Below the pieces are notes generated by a model. It saw only the letters and a list, made by a program, of their open reading frames with translations. It did no database searches and was not told the origin of the DNA. The translations under genes were made by a program, and so were the position numbers. Source: Diphasiastrum complanatum (Eukaryota > Streptophyta > Lycopodiopsida > Lycopodiales > Lycopodiaceae). From it: a DNA stretch of 64,000 nucleotides. The stretch is from assembly GCA_029204225.1 (NCBI GenBank), contig MU832060.1, positions 25,383 through 89,382 on the forward strand. Direction: 5' to 3'. This document shows positions 10,730 through 23,300 of this stretch, piece after piece. Every line of letters begins with the position of its first letter. Position 1 is the first letter of the stretch.

Positions 10730-13700
10730 ATGCCTGCAAGTTTTTGTTTAGAACTGATCAGCCAAACTAGTATTCAGTGTAATGGACCCACCAAATTCAC
10801 CTATAAGTTGACTGAATTCGATTCATTCCTCACTTGTGCTAGCGAAGCTCTTGCGAATTTTTCTTGCGACCAAAGCCTTCCAAAATTCCTGCATTGCTTT
10901 CTGATACACTTTTATGCGTTTTATATTTCCTTTTTGATCATCGTGTCTTCTACCGATACTTCCCAGTCTCCGCGCTATACTATCCATCGTGATGTCCCAT
11001 TTGCAACGAACATCATGATTCTTTCTAGCATAAGCATGGTCACTCAGTGGATGACCCTTGCGGAGCCGCTGCTCACTGCAATGGGTATTCATGAGAGAGC
11101 CTTTTCTGGTCGCATCAATATGGATTTCATCACTCTTGCCTTCGGTGCGTGGAAGGAAGAGAAATCCAAATTTTGTATCACTTTCCAGGGAGCCACACAT
11201 AAGGTGCGCGTCACTGAGGCTGCCCTTGCAGCTATAGGTATAGCATCTGGCACGCAGGCCTCAGCCAATCACAAGCACGCCAAACAAACCATCAAGCCAT
11301 ATCTTGACCTCACCAACGATCTGCACTGGACCAATGACGGTGACCTACTGGAAGCCATCACTGAGCCTTCAATCCACACTGTTGCCCAGCTACTGAACAA
11401 CTTCCTGATGGTTGGCAACCTCAGGAAAGACCGCATCACATCACATATCCTCCATAGGATAGTGGAGTCCCACACCAAGTTGGCCAAAGCCCCTCTTGAA
11501 CCATATAATTGATTCAAGGCTGTTTCTGGTGAGCTCAAACGAGCTATTAAGGCCAATACTAACCCGCAATTTGTTGTCGTCTCTTTATTGTCCCTTTTAG
11601 TCGCTTCTCACTTAGAAAATAGAATCCATGGCTTCCACCTAGATTTTGTGCTTTCGGTCTACGAAAAAGCACCGGCAGAGTCATCTCACCAGGCCTCGAG
11701 TTCTCATAGTCGTCGTCATCCACGCAGCAAGGTCGTTATTCCTGACTCGCCTTTCTCGTCCCAACGTCGCACCAGGCATACCTCGTCAACTGCGCTTCTA
11801 CCCCCTGCTGCTGTTCACACTCAACTTCCCATTCCCCTAGCCTCTGATGCTTCTCTCGCCTCTGCTTCCACTCAAGGACATTTTGTGACCATTGGGCCTA
11901 CTATTCCCATCACAGCTGCCCAGGCTGCCTCACCCCTACACACCGAAGCCACCTCACCAAACACACAGTTCTTCATGGATATGTTCGATGATTCCAACCC
12001 CCTTGGGGCCACCAAAATTTTTGAAATGCCCTAGAGCCCTGCACCCTTTGAATTCCAATCCCCTGGAAGAGGATTTGGACATATCCATGAATCTATTGTT
12101 GGTGTTGAAGATGTCAGCCAGCAACCTCATACGGAAGACAGTCCAGCCGCACTTCGGATCGACAAAGCTGTAAAATCACCAAAACTGTTCGACGCCATAG
12201 TGCCTGAAGGGTTTGAAAAGGAAGACCTTTTTGAAGAAGAAGACGTAGTGGCACATATTACATGCCAACCAAGGACAGCTCTATTAGGTCCTCCTGCTGC
12301 TGCCGCCTCCACAACCGTCGATTCTGGTGATGCTCTAGGTTTGGTTTCAAGCCTTGCGCAAGTGATCCAGTCAATGCTGGATAAGAAGAAGAAAATAGAA
12401 CAGAGAATCTCTGATCTGGGGTCCGAAAACACTCTGATCAGCCAGAAACTTGTCCAGCTGGAATTAGAGTTAAAGATTGCCAAACAACACGAAGACAAGG
12501 CTGAAGCCGCAAAGAAGTTGGCCTAGCAACTTGGAAGACTACATCAGCTCCTTGCAAAATGCCCTGACAACCGCACAGGATCAGGTGGATAAGGTCGTGC
12601 AGGATGCAAAGCAACAGGTGCAGTTGCTGAAGGGGCAATTACAGATGGCTGAACAAGATCGGACGCGGCTTCAAGATGAATTGGATGCGACCACCCTTGA
12701 GAGTGATGTGTATCTTCAAACACAAATACCAGATCATCCGGTCACACCGACGGAAATTGCGTATTTGTTCAAGAAAGTGGAGACATACAAAGTGGCCCTT
12801 CAGAGATTTCAAGGCCGCTTTGAAAGGTTCAAAGGAGCAACTTCAACCGAGTTGGCAAAGGCTAAAGAGACCATCACCACCTATGAAAAAGCAGCCGCTC
12901 GAGTGTTGGAAGTCGGACCACAAATCCCCGTACCGGTCATGCCGCAATTCTCCCCTCCACGCCAAGAAGCCGTACCAATGGATACAGGGGTTGATTTGAG
13001 CATGGACCAGGGGGGGAGCTCCAGATATAGCAGACCAACCGCTAACCATACTGGCAGTACAAGCGGGTCCATCTTCATCAAGGACAACACCTCTATTCAG
13101 AAGGCCCATCAGCGTCGAGGACCAGATCCAGACCTTCTTAAAGCAACTTCCGCATGAGTCCTCACATGGTGGATGGGTTCTGAAGTTTAAGACCTCCAAG
13201 ATCGAGGCCGGCAAAGAGTTGGACAAAATACCTACATTGAGAGAGCAGCCGACATGGAGAATCACGGTTTTTGAGAAAATGCTGGAATCAATTAGGAGCT
13301 ACGTCGCCAGCCCTCGCCAATTGCGGGTAGATCCCTACTATGTGCCAATGCCACGAAGAAATAAATGGAAAGATTTGCGATTGGCTATGGACAAGATCAC
13401 CATCCATACGCCCAATTGGCCAATCATCCATCAGCCTTACAGTTGGACCATCTCAGTGGATTTGCACTGCGCCTTACAAGCCTATCAACGAGAGTATGTC
13501 CACTCTCCAGATCCAACGGTGCGACAATCGGCAATGTTTGCTAAAGATCTAACTCTATTGGCGTCAGTGGCAACCAGATGGAATGATTACCTCCCTCCTC
13601 TGGCATTCGATCCAAATAAGCCGATGGCCTCAGAGCAAATCAAAGATCTGTCGGTTGCTCGTTTATATTTTTGTGCGACAATGATGGGAGGCTCCTGGGA

Positions 13701-13863
13701 ATCACGCTTCACATCATGGACAACCTCCAAGTGGATTGCTGGAGCCCACCGTTGTTTCCTGCCATACAATTTGGATTTTAATACTGCACGTCTTGATTTT
13801 ATGGAGAAGGTGAAGCATCATTTAATCAAGATTCGGCACGAAGCCAATAAAAGTCTCCAATAA
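10730..13863 (+). pseudogene. Extra 3' ORF with a coiled coil, inner element (broken)
   Basis: A long sense-strand frame runs between the RT remnant and the 3' LTR. Frame 2 runs 10730-12526 with stops at about 11510 and 12032, shifts to frame 3 up to 13157, and resumes in frame 1 at about 13160-13863; roughly 1040 codons in all. The first part has a hydrophobic patch followed by a region like the putative plant transposon domain beside plant gypsy elements. The middle is Ser/Pro-rich. 12380-12880 encodes a strong heptad coiled coil (KKKKIEQRISDLGSEN and onward). Base composition is richer in G+C than the pol region. Athila/Tat elements are known to carry extra ORFs, but I cannot assign a function. 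Confidence 0.6.
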
Positions 13864-13890
13864 CTGCATATTGCAGGTGTCATGGGATCG

Positions 13891-13910
13891 CCACCAGTTT
13901 TGGTGGGAGA
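13891..13910 (+). promoter_or_regulatory. Polypurine tract of the inner element
   Basis: GGTGGGAGA (13902-13910) ends three bases before the 3' LTR and is the expected plus-strand primer. With CCACCA at 13891 it forms a 6-bp hairpin. Confidence 0.65.
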
Positions 13911-13913
13911 TAC

Positions 13914-14646
13914 TGTTGGAGGGTTTGTGGATCTCAAGGCAACCCTAACCCTAGTTAATAACTGAGAGGGATTTGGCACCTTGCGTGTGTAAGTCCAACC
14001 CGATGATCACACAGTTATTTGGTTGATTAGTTAAAAGTCAATAAAAGGACTCTAGGCCTTTTTGCGAGACTTTTAATGTCGCAGGGCCTAAATGTCAAGT
14101 TGGGTTTCCCTCCAATTTTGATGGTTTCCACACTTTTTTAAATTTGAATAAAAAGAGAGGCAAGACTGGACCAATAGGATTCAGAGGCCAGGGTCCTCCT
14201 CTCTACTACAAGAAGGGACCAAATCGAGTTGCTCCTGATGTTCATTTCCTCATTTCAATAAAGCAGATTGGTTCTCTTCACAAATGGATTGATGAATGTC
14301 CTTGCTCTCTATCACTTTTCCTCTATCTCTCATGCTTATTTGGATTTTGCTAATTGTTGGATCTGAGTGTTATAGGGATTGTATGTTATTATACTTTTTA
14401 TTAGAGAGAAAGGGAGAGAGAGAAAGAGTAAGCTATCTCTGTTGTGGATGTGTAGTGTTAAGGGATTGTAAGTGTTAAGGGATGTGTAGTGTTAAAGAGT
14501 AGGGTTAATGGATGTAGAGATAGATGTGAATCCTCCATTCATGTTGAAATCTGAACAAACCTACGCGTGACAACTAACTTCGTCTCTTTGATGCTAGATT
14601 GACTAGATCTTGGATTCAGGTTAGGCAAGGAAAGAAACCCACTACA
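13914..14646 (+). repeat. 3' LTR of the inner element
   Basis: Same start and end as the 5' LTR. It carries a longer GA/GGGAG tract near 14403 and an extra copy of TGTAGTGTTAAGGGAT-like sequence near 14450-14485. It is followed by the target copy CTCCT at 14647-14651. Confidence 0.92.
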
Positions 14647-14651
14647 CTCCT

Positions 14652-15372
14652 GGTTCGGCAAGATTCATTGGCTGTGTCCTAGCTGGGCCATTGTAAACAT
14701 CTTTTGAATCTGGCACGTGTTCTTCAGGTTCACGATGTGCTTTAGGAAACATGATAACCACATCATCCAATGTATATGTTTAAAATGCTCGGGCATATCA
14801 TGCTAAACTACATCTGCTTGTTCCTTTCGAAAGGACTTGTCTTGGATCTTCGCTTAGCCTTCTTAGCAGGAATTGATCGTGGAGGTGATGACTTCCGAGA
14901 TGATGATGTCTTGCTAGAATTCTGACTTGTAGAATCATCCTCGACTTTCCTTTGTCTTTATCCAGTAAGGGTGGCACATTCGCTGAATCAATCTTTTGAG
15001 GAAGATTTTCCCATTTCAGGACCGTATTATAATGTTGCTTAGCTTGTTTCTTCGTCATCGATCATGTGATCCTATCTTCCTTCAATATATCTGCTTTAGG
15101 TGGTTTTATTGTTGGTTCATCAGGAACATTACGCACTCCAAATCTGGTCGGATCCATATGATTTAGAATCTACTCATCCGTAAGTTCTGCATTGCATTAT
15201 AAGTCAAGGCATGGCTCACAGGTATGAGATCCTCTTCAATCGGATCTGGTATAGGTTCCGTTGATATCCAGGCTACATTTAGCACATTCAATGGAAACGT
15301 GATTGGTGTATCCAAAGTTCGATCTAACAAGGAAATCTTGCTCAAATCTGATTGATTATCTTGTTGACACAT
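14652..15372 (-). pseudogene. Protease-RT linker, outer gypsy element
   Basis: The minus strand matches inner bases 8291-9060: the Ser/Lys-rich linker, the KKQAKQHYNTVLKW motif and ATG CCT GAA CAT after a shared TAG near 14803. The ORF beginning MCQQDNQSDLSK at 15372 again follows a TGA six bases upstream, as in the inner copy. Several indels break the frame. It rejoins 3952-3681 across the inner insertion. Confidence 0.75.
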
Positions 15373-16290
15373 ATATCATGCTATACAATCAATCGTTGCA
15401 AGAGCTTCATTCCAATTGACAGTATCTGTTTGAGAATCATAATGAACTCCCAAATTTTTCTCTAGTCGGTCACAAGTATGATCTGTTGTTGACGAGTCGT
15501 CATCTTCTTTTTAAACCACTAGTTTGATAGTCCAAGTTGTAGGATCAACTTTAACTGCACATTCACGATTTTCAAAAGTGATTTTTCCGGTACCCCAGTT
15601 ATGAATTACTTGCGCAACTCGTAACCATGGATGTCCCAATAGAACTCGGTAGACATTTGGCGCTTCTGGTAAGTCCATTACTATGAAAGTAATGACAAAC
15701 TATACTCCTGCAATTCTGACAAGTATATCTTCAACCATTCCACACGGACGAACTGTTGTTTGATCAGCTAGCTTAATGGCAAAAGTCGCAGGCTTGAAAT
15801 TTGTAAGACCCCATTTTGCATATAGCTTTGTAGAAATCAGGTTAACTCCTGAACCGCCATCTATCATACCTGTTTCCTTAGGAAATTGTCTATGCTGTAT
15901 CGGCAAAGTGATATTCTTTTGTTCACTTTTCCAAGCGGCTCCAACATGGAGTACTTCATTAGATTCTTCAAATCCAGCACAAAAAAGTGGCTCCTGATGG
16001 ACTTCTGGTTCTACTTGGGCTAATTTTTGCACTAAGACTTCTTTTGCATTTGGCACCAACTTCAAGAACTCTTCCAATGAAATATTGATCTTACTAGACA
16101 AAATATTCATGAGTAATTTTGTTTGCGGCGCTTCTGGTTCAGTCATTTTGAAGGGTCCTTCATGATGATGCAACTGATCATTCATATTTGTACGTGAATT
16201 TCTTGGAGGTTGCAATGGTGAAGAACGAACTTCAGCTGTTGCTTTAGTAGCTTCAAGATCCTCTTCTTCTGCAGATGTTTGATCCACTTC
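15373..16290 (-). pseudogene. Aspartic protease and upstream linker, outer gypsy element
   Basis: The motif MIDGGSGVNLIS is visible near 15860, and LGHPWLR-like sequence (GRPWLR in the inner copy) near 15630. A frame of 195 codons (16287-15700) joins the linker to the protease without the stop present in the inner copy at 7718, so this copy reads better here. The frame breaks near 15700. The product would be the Gag-Pol protease. Confidence 0.72.
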
Positions 16291-17099
16291 CTCATATCCT
16301 GATATCTTCTTTTTTCTGCATGAAGATTTGGATAGACTCCCGATGCTGTTGCTATATCGTTCAATGGTATAGAATTAGCAAGTACTGGATCCACTACTGG
16401 TTATTTTATGCTTCTGTGCTCTGGTGACCACCATCAAGGGTACACTTGATTTATTCTGAGCTACTAGTCTTCGCTTGATTGTTATCAAATATACAGGAGT
16501 TGTAGCTGGTGGTAGCTTCGGTCTTGCTGGACAGTCTTCATAGCAATGTCCATAACCACAGTCACGACAGAATGGTACAAATTTCTCTTTATTTGGACAT
16601 TCTGCAACTCTGTGATTTTCTCCACATGCAAAGCATCCAAGCGGTGCTCTGGTCCAATTTCTAGAGGCTTGTTGTTGCGCAGCAGCATAAATAGCATATT
16701 GTTCTGAAGATCCACTTTCTTGATCAATACCATAGCTCCATTGTTCGGTACTTATGTACGGTTCTGGTTCCATGAAATTGGCAGGAGGAGCGGGTGCTTG
16801 TTGGGGCAGGTAACCAAGAGTAGATTGTCGAGGTCTAGCTGCTAGATTTCCTCCATACTGTGGTTCTCGATATCCCATTTGGGCATATCATTGCTGAATT
16901 ATCCAAGGATTGAAGTTGCAAAAAGCAGTCTCATGATCATGCGAATTACACAAATGGCATACACTGATTTCCATTCGTCTTTTCAATTGAGGACACTCAT
17001 TCACTATGTGATTTCCTGTGCAAATAGAACACCAGACATTTTCCCTGGTAGGAAAAGTCTTTGCAAACTTTTCAGGTTCCTTGTTCGCTTTTCAGTGGA
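16291..17099 (-). pseudogene. Gag zinc-knuckle region, outer gypsy element
   Basis: The minus frame 16878-16375 holds CFACGENHRVAEC and CRDCGYGHCYEDC, both CX2CX3HX4C. Two more knuckles lie upstream in broken frame at about 16930-17040. The first Cys that is Ser in the inner copy is intact here. The downstream residues SIPLNDIATASGVYPN match the inner copy. Confidence 0.72.
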
Positions 17100-17902
17100 A
17101 ATGTTCTAATGCTTTGATCTTCTCATCAAATTGCGACTGCATTCGTTGATGCAATAGTGGTGGATGTCGTAGTAGTCTACCCTGCTTTATAAGACAACAT
17201 ACTGATATTCGGCTCATCATTTGAATCTTCATCCTCCTTCCGAATTGCATTGTCCATAGCATTTTGCAAGAGTCCATACTCATTATGGCATTTCAGCTCA
17301 CGTCTGATCCATTTAGGTAGGCCTGACAAAAACCATATAATCATGGCATTTTCGTTAATCAGCTCAGGTTCGCACTCAGATCTGAGGCATTTCACCCGCT
17401 CAATGTAATCTCGAACCATTTCCTGCTTTCCCATATTAATGTTACTTAAAAGTAGGAAAGGGTCTTCCATAAACTTCCGCGGTTTGAACCATGTGATAAG
17501 GGCTCTTTCAACAACCTCCCAATCTGTACGCTCAGTTTCATCTTGATTATAGTACTAATCTTGTGTTGTGCCTGTTAAGGCCATAGGAAACAGCTTAAGT
17601 TTATCTTGAGGGAAAATTTTGCCATAGACTTCACATGATTCAACATAGATCTGAAGAAACCTAACTGGATCTGCTAACCCATTGTATTTGGCAAGTTTCT
17701 GCAACTTGGGAACATCAGGCTGAAATCTGAGGTTCAGAGAAGACAATAGGTTTATTTGGATCAAAAGAACTTCCATCTGCTAGTCTCTCAGATTATTCTG
17801 ATAGTTCATATCATTGAGTGTCGTATTCAATTGCTAGAAAATTTGCATATATGAAGGTGCAGTCGGATTTGGCACAACCTGATTTGCAGCTTCTTCAACC
17901 AT
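17100..17902 (-). pseudogene. gag: Gag, outer gypsy element
   Basis: ATG at 17902-17900 (MVEEAANQVVPNP) opens the frame, which is interrupted by TAG codons near 17835 and 17780. The gag core follows with KYNGLADPVRFLQ, GKIFPQDKLKLF and, after a shift near 17560, LSGLPKWIRREL. It is the best start for the family, because the inner gag has lost or replaced the first 50 or so codons. It acts in particle assembly. The acidic EDEDSNDEPN stretch is shared. Confidence 0.75.
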
Positions 17903-19661
17903 CTTGAATTATCTATTTTAGAAAATAACTAGCTTTAGTAAATGAATATGTCTATTCTCAACTATAAGTGAAGTATAGTTGACCAATTCCGACTGAAACT
18001 GACTCCAGTATGGTCAATTCACCAATCTTAGTTCAATTCAAGACAATTCAAAAAACTGAAGAAAAAAAAAATGAAAATTTGAATTTTTTAATTTTTTTTT
18101 AATTTAAAATAACTTGAAATTTAACAAAAATAGTCAACATATAGGCAATCGAAATCGAAAAATCGACATACAATTCAATTCCTAATCTTACCAACATAAT
18201 GTCAGTCCGGCATGCAAAGAACGCAACATTAACCGCTTTTGTCAATTACGAATTTTTTACGTAAATTTTTAGCCAAAATTACTGATTTGTGACCCAACCG
18301 TCAAAGTACATGCATATGACCACTGAAAACGATTGTTAAGTCCCTCATGCATGTCAACAATACCAATAGAATCAACATGTAACAACTCCATGCAAGCACA
18401 GTACATCAAATTAGGGCAAAAGCAGGCATGCAATCAGAACATTGACGGATTTCGACAATTTTGCTCACAAAACTGCCAAAATTTTAAATAGCCATATCTT
18501 GAGTTACAATGCACCAAATTGGACGCTGTAAAGCACAGTACCAAGGGAGACCAAGTGACTGAGATGATTGTCACACCTCAGTTTCACACATGCAAAAACA
18601 GGGCATTTGAAAATTTGTAATAGGGTATCCTTTTACAAGACCTATGCATGCAAAAATGTGTAAACACCTCCCCAAGCCCAAAAGTGACATTACTAACAGT
18701 CTCAAATAGTATATTAGGCTTCGGTAAAGAATTCATATAGGTCCTAAGAAGCAGTATGAGTTGAGAACGAAGATTTCTTGATTTGTAGAAGGGCGTTTTG
18801 CTACAAACTTGATGAGACGGAGCATAAGCCCTCGGCCACCAAATTACAATTCTGATAGCTTTATGGATAGATCAAGAGAAGTACTAAACAATCTGTAACA
18901 TTTCACAGCATAATCCCCTTGTGGATTTATAGCAATCCATCCCCCAAAATTCACCAAAAAAGATTATTTTTCGGCCTTCTACACACTCAATTCACCAAAA
19001 TCTTGGCTCTAACTTCATAGACAGCTTCAAAAGCCTTCAATTCAACTTTTTGCAAGCTCTACAAGGTGTTTTACAACAACCTAATATCCAACTTTATGAA
19101 TAAAAACTTGGAAAAATGATGATTTTTGACAATTTTCTGGTTTTTTCTTCTACATAAAATTGAAATTCATGACATGAGACCCTTTCTCTCACACATGCAA
19201 CTAATTTACAGGATTATGGCCATCCACATGATCTGATCTCTCTGGATTTTAGCTCTTACTATCAATTTCTAGTCAAAATTCATGAAAAACAAGCAATGTT
19301 TTTACCAAAAACATAGCCTAGAGTCGTAAATCATGAAAAGAATCGGCATGCATCATTAATTCCATCATTGATGATCACTAGAATGAAAGTACACTTGCTG
19401 GAAATTTTAGATCTACCAAAGATTTGAGCTACATAAGCAAAAACTCCAAAAAAGCATCACAAACTGGCTTTCATGGACAATCTTCGATAAATTCGTAGAG
19501 AATGTTGAGAGAGACGGATCTTAATGACATGCAAATGGAAACTGGGAGAATTCACCACTTGAAATCTTCTTCTCCACCTGGATGAGAATACCAATTGGTT
19601 AGCACCAAAAAATTCGATGAAAAGCTTCACCACTCCAAGTTCTCTGATCTTCATAAGCCTT
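17903..19661 (-). other. Leader of the outer element
   Basis: 1.76 kb between gag and the primer site with no coding signal and an A/T-rich tract at 18060-18120. It shows no visible similarity to the leader at 4718-5848, although the proteins of the two elements are close. Confidence 0.5.
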
Positions 19662-19673
19662 GCTCTGATACCA
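19662..19673 (-). promoter_or_regulatory. Primer-binding site, initiator tRNA-Met type
   Basis: The minus strand reads TGGTATCAGAGC, the usual plant initiator-Met primer site, two bases from the LTR end TTACA (plus-strand TGTAA at 19675). This differs from the tRNA-Asp-type site of the inner element. Confidence 0.7.
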
Positions 19674-19674
19674 A

Positions 19675-20001
19675 TGTAAGAGAAAGATCCTCAAGATCTT
19701 GCTTAATTAGAAGTCGAAACACAAGAGAACACATTGTGGAGTAAACCACCCAACCAAGTAGAAGCAACCAATCAATCTCCAAAAGCTTCACCCCCTAGCC
19801 AAAGAATAGGAAGCAAGAGTAGAGTGAGAGAACCTGGCAATGAATCAAAAAATGAATGATGGAGTAGGTCGAGTTTCCAAGGGATAAATAGACCCAAGTG
19901 AGAAATTCCGTTGGTATTGATACTCTACACATGCATTGAGTGTCCTAAACCATGCACTAGCTCCAATTAGTGTGTCTGGGCCTCAAAAGATTATTAATTA
20001 C
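19675..20001 (-). repeat. Partial 5' LTR on the minus strand, inner end at 19675
   Basis: Plus-strand TGTAAGAGAAAG abuts the primer site, as expected for the inner end of a minus-strand LTR. The outer end is not located. A solo LTR is inserted at 20002, so the LTR may continue beyond 20361. No partner LTR is visible left of 3200. Confidence 0.45.
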
Positions 20002-20361
20002 TGTTGGAATTTTGTGATCGTTGCAACCAAAGGCCCCTCATAAGGGAACATATAAAGGATTCTATGCGTGAATGGAAATGTACATAGTACATGTAGAGGT
20101 ATAAGTTGATATAGAGACCTAATAAGGTTTAATTAGGCATAATGAATCTTGTAACTGACCGTTGTTACAAAAACACCATGTATAAATGTAAAGGTTCATC
20201 AATGTGAAAAATAACTCTCGGTTAAAATGTTTCTTGAATGACTTCAATTGTGTTCTGTCATTTTCTCTCTCTCTCTCTTTCTTGGATATGGTTGTGTTCA
20301 TTGCTTGCATTGGATCATCGTAACATGGTGATTGTTTGAATATGCACTCTGATTATCAACA
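20002..20361 (+). mobile_element. Solo LTR, 360 bp
   Basis: It begins TGTTGGAATT and ends TTATCAACA, giving inverted TGTTG/CAACA ends. It has a TATA-like AACATATAAAGG near 20048 and a CT tract near 20263. The flanks ATTAC (19997-20001) and ATTGC (20362-20366) match in four of five bases. No internal domain follows, so it is a product of LTR-LTR recombination. The orientation is inferred from the TATA-like box. Confidence 0.7.
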
Positions 20362-20366
20362 ATTGC

Positions 20367-23300
20367 CTTATTGGCCTTGTCCGGAATGATGTGGGGTAAC
20401 TAATAATCTCAAGCACTGGAGTATCGGGATAATGCCAAATCCTATATGCAGGACATGGACGTAACACTACCAAACATCTATGCTTCAAGTTCTATCTTCC
20501 AAGATAGATATTGATTCGCACAAGATTGATAATATGAACTTAGAATAAGATCAATATTACATCCAACACAATAGATACAACTTGATCTTGATTATCAATT
20601 AGGTTATGAACAAGGAAAGCCGAAATCTTTTCTAAACAGAGAAATATATATAAGATGTGATCAAAGTAGACCAATAGAAAAGCTCGTCCATAACTTGATA
20701 ATGTAGTGAATGGGTTAAGCCCTACTTACATCATGTGAGGAGGTTTTAGGTCTCCTAAACCTAACCAATGCATGTTTCAAATCTCTAGTCTTAGCCTTAG
20801 GTGATCACCAATGGTTGACATAGTGTATTGGTAGATTTAGTCAATCTAATAAGGTAACTTGAGTGTCAAATGAAGGATAGTTTGTGGAGAAATCTTTGGC
20901 CACCTCCCTACCATTTTTTCACACATGCCAAGGATTAAGCCTCTAAGTTGGCCTCCAACATTTACCTAAGTTGGTCTTTGCTAATTCTTTGCAATAGGCA
21001 ACTTCCATGATTGCTCCACCAAGAAGGAAAGGGTCATAAAAATGCATCACATTAGGACAAAAAGTCAAAAAGTTACAAGCACGTTATGGAAACTCTTGGA
21101 GCAATAATAAAGCATGACATGGGAACAACTCAAGGGGGATTCATAATGTGTTGATGAAAACGTGTGCTGGAAACTTAAAAATCTACAATCTCACAACCCC
21201 CCCCCCCCCCCACCCCCCCCCCCCCCCCCCCCCCCATCTGAGCCAATTCACGAACTTTCGCTCCTCACAAATAGTCGTAGGTCCTACACAATTGGTTAAT
21301 TTCAATAAGAATGAAACATTTTTTCACAAAAATGCAAGGCTTGGCCTATTTGGAAAGTACAATTATTGTACGTAAAGGCTAGTCATACAAAATAGTGAAG
21401 GTTCACCTGCTTGGCAAAATTTCATGGTTACCTATAATAGGACCTTACAACAAATTTGACTAACCTTACAAATGCTAAGGTAACACTTGATAACCAATTT
21501 ATTGATGCTAATGACTTCAAGATTATTATATAGCTATAAATTCTACATGTAACGTCAGAGGCGAATGCCACTTACACAAAATGTTCAAATTATCGTTCTT
21601 ATTAGGGTCCTCAATCAACATAACAAAAGCTTCGCTACTATTATATGTCACCTTCATATCAACAAAATTCCAAGGATACTCCATACAATTATAGTTGTGA
21701 AGCTGAATTTCTAATTTTTGGTATCTTGTTTGGCAACAAGATCTCACAAACTCGTGAATAGCTCAACAATGAGAGCGATGTTGCAAGTGTGCCACCAAAA
21801 GTAAGAACACGCTAGGAAATTTGTTCTTTTGTTGTTTATTTCATCTTTAATAGCAATTTGGTTGTCTTTATTGCTCCATAATACAATATTCTCTTTGAAA
21901 TAAAGACAATCATCCATCTTCTTTGCTACACCAACCTGGGGTGCTTTAGGCCTTGTGGAGGCTATAGAGCTACTGAACCAACAAACCTAGTAGCAAAGTC
22001 CCTAGTAACTCCCACAAGAAAAGGAAAGTCAATGTTTTCTAGTTCAACATTCTCCCCATCTATGTGCTCATATGCACTATAATTAACATGAGTACTAACA
22101 TGTTTTTGTTTCAAGTACTATAAACGTTCTTGATTTAATGTTTTTTCAAATAATAAGACCTTGTGTTTCATATGTCTCAAGATATTATATGTTGCATAGC
22201 TCAATCATGTAACTTTGTTTGACTTTGATTGTTAGCACAATACAAGTTAATTAGCACAAAAACATATGTAATTGTGAAAATCTAAAAAATTTGGACCTTA
22301 ATTTACAATCGATCCACAAGTGGTGTTGGATGCCAATTATATAGATCAATCTCAATTCTAATGTGTAGATTTAGATCTAGATCAAACAATGTATCTAAAA
22401 AGCAAGAACAACTTGATTAATGATCAATATACTTCAAGAGAGGCCTCACACATGTGAAATACTATCAGTGTCTGGACATTGAGCAAAAATTATAGTACAT
22501 TACTCATTGATAGCATTCAATGCAAGAAATCACAACACAAATAGTGAAAAAACAAGGATATGTCACAAAATCAAGATCTCTAATCAAGATTGTATTATTC
22601 ACAATGATGATCTTTATAGATGAAGTACATCTCGACCTGGTATGCTGACTCAACAAGTCTGGCACGTGTGAGGAATGCCACATCACCCTAGATCAACCAA
22701 TAAATGCATGATAAGCCCCCACCTCTTTGAATCTTAACTTGGTGCCATTGCCTCACCATGATTTTGCTTGATTTGAGAAAAATCACCTAACTTATAGAAA
22801 CTTTGAGAGATCAAATCTACTGATTTTTTCCTGATCTGTACACCCGTGGGAACAGCCTCTCACACGTGGGACCATGTCTCATTCACATGGGAATGCTAGA
22901 TCTATCAATGAAATGGTGTCACCTAGCAATTTTCTACTTGACTAGCTTCCAACATAAATTCAAACTAACTAAAAGTTGATGCATTTATGATTACCATCCA
23001 CACATGGGAACAGGCTCCACGTGTGGGATCAAGTTATGTACAAATAAACTTACATCTTATAGCTAGAATTCGACCATTTTAACAGTAATCACATGTATAT
23101 ATGAATAACATCAATCTGGAAACTACAATGAGAAATTCTTACTTTCCATGTGACTTGGCATCATGATGATCAAATAAGTGCATTTTATATTGGGTGAGCA
23201 CCTCTTGAATTCTAGTGATCTTTTGTAGTTTTGATCCCTCTGCCAATCCTATTAACAACTGCTAAGGTCAAAGGATCAAGGAGAAAATCAAAGTCCATAG

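Larger units (their letters stand above)
3953..14646 (+). mobile_element. Full-length nested LTR retrotransposon (Athila/Tat-like, non-autonomous)
   Basis: A 10.7-kb element bounded by LTRs of 743 and 733 bp that start TGTTGGAGGG and end CCACTACA. It is flanked by the perfect 5-bp duplication CTCCT (3948-3952 and 14647-14651). Order: 5' LTR, tRNA-Asp-like primer site, 1.1-kb leader, gag with several zinc knuckles, aspartic protease, truncated RT, 0.7-kb spacer, long coiled-coil ORF, purine tract, 3' LTR. No RNase H or integrase is present, so it would need these in trans. Gag, RT and the extra ORF all carry stops and frameshifts. The LTRs differ by several percent plus indels by eye. The flanking halves join into one minus-strand related element. 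Confidence 0.9.

Noticed and set aside
20119-20310. 63-codon minus-strand ORF
   Set aside because: It lies in the solo LTR, with a CT-derived Arg/Glu stretch.
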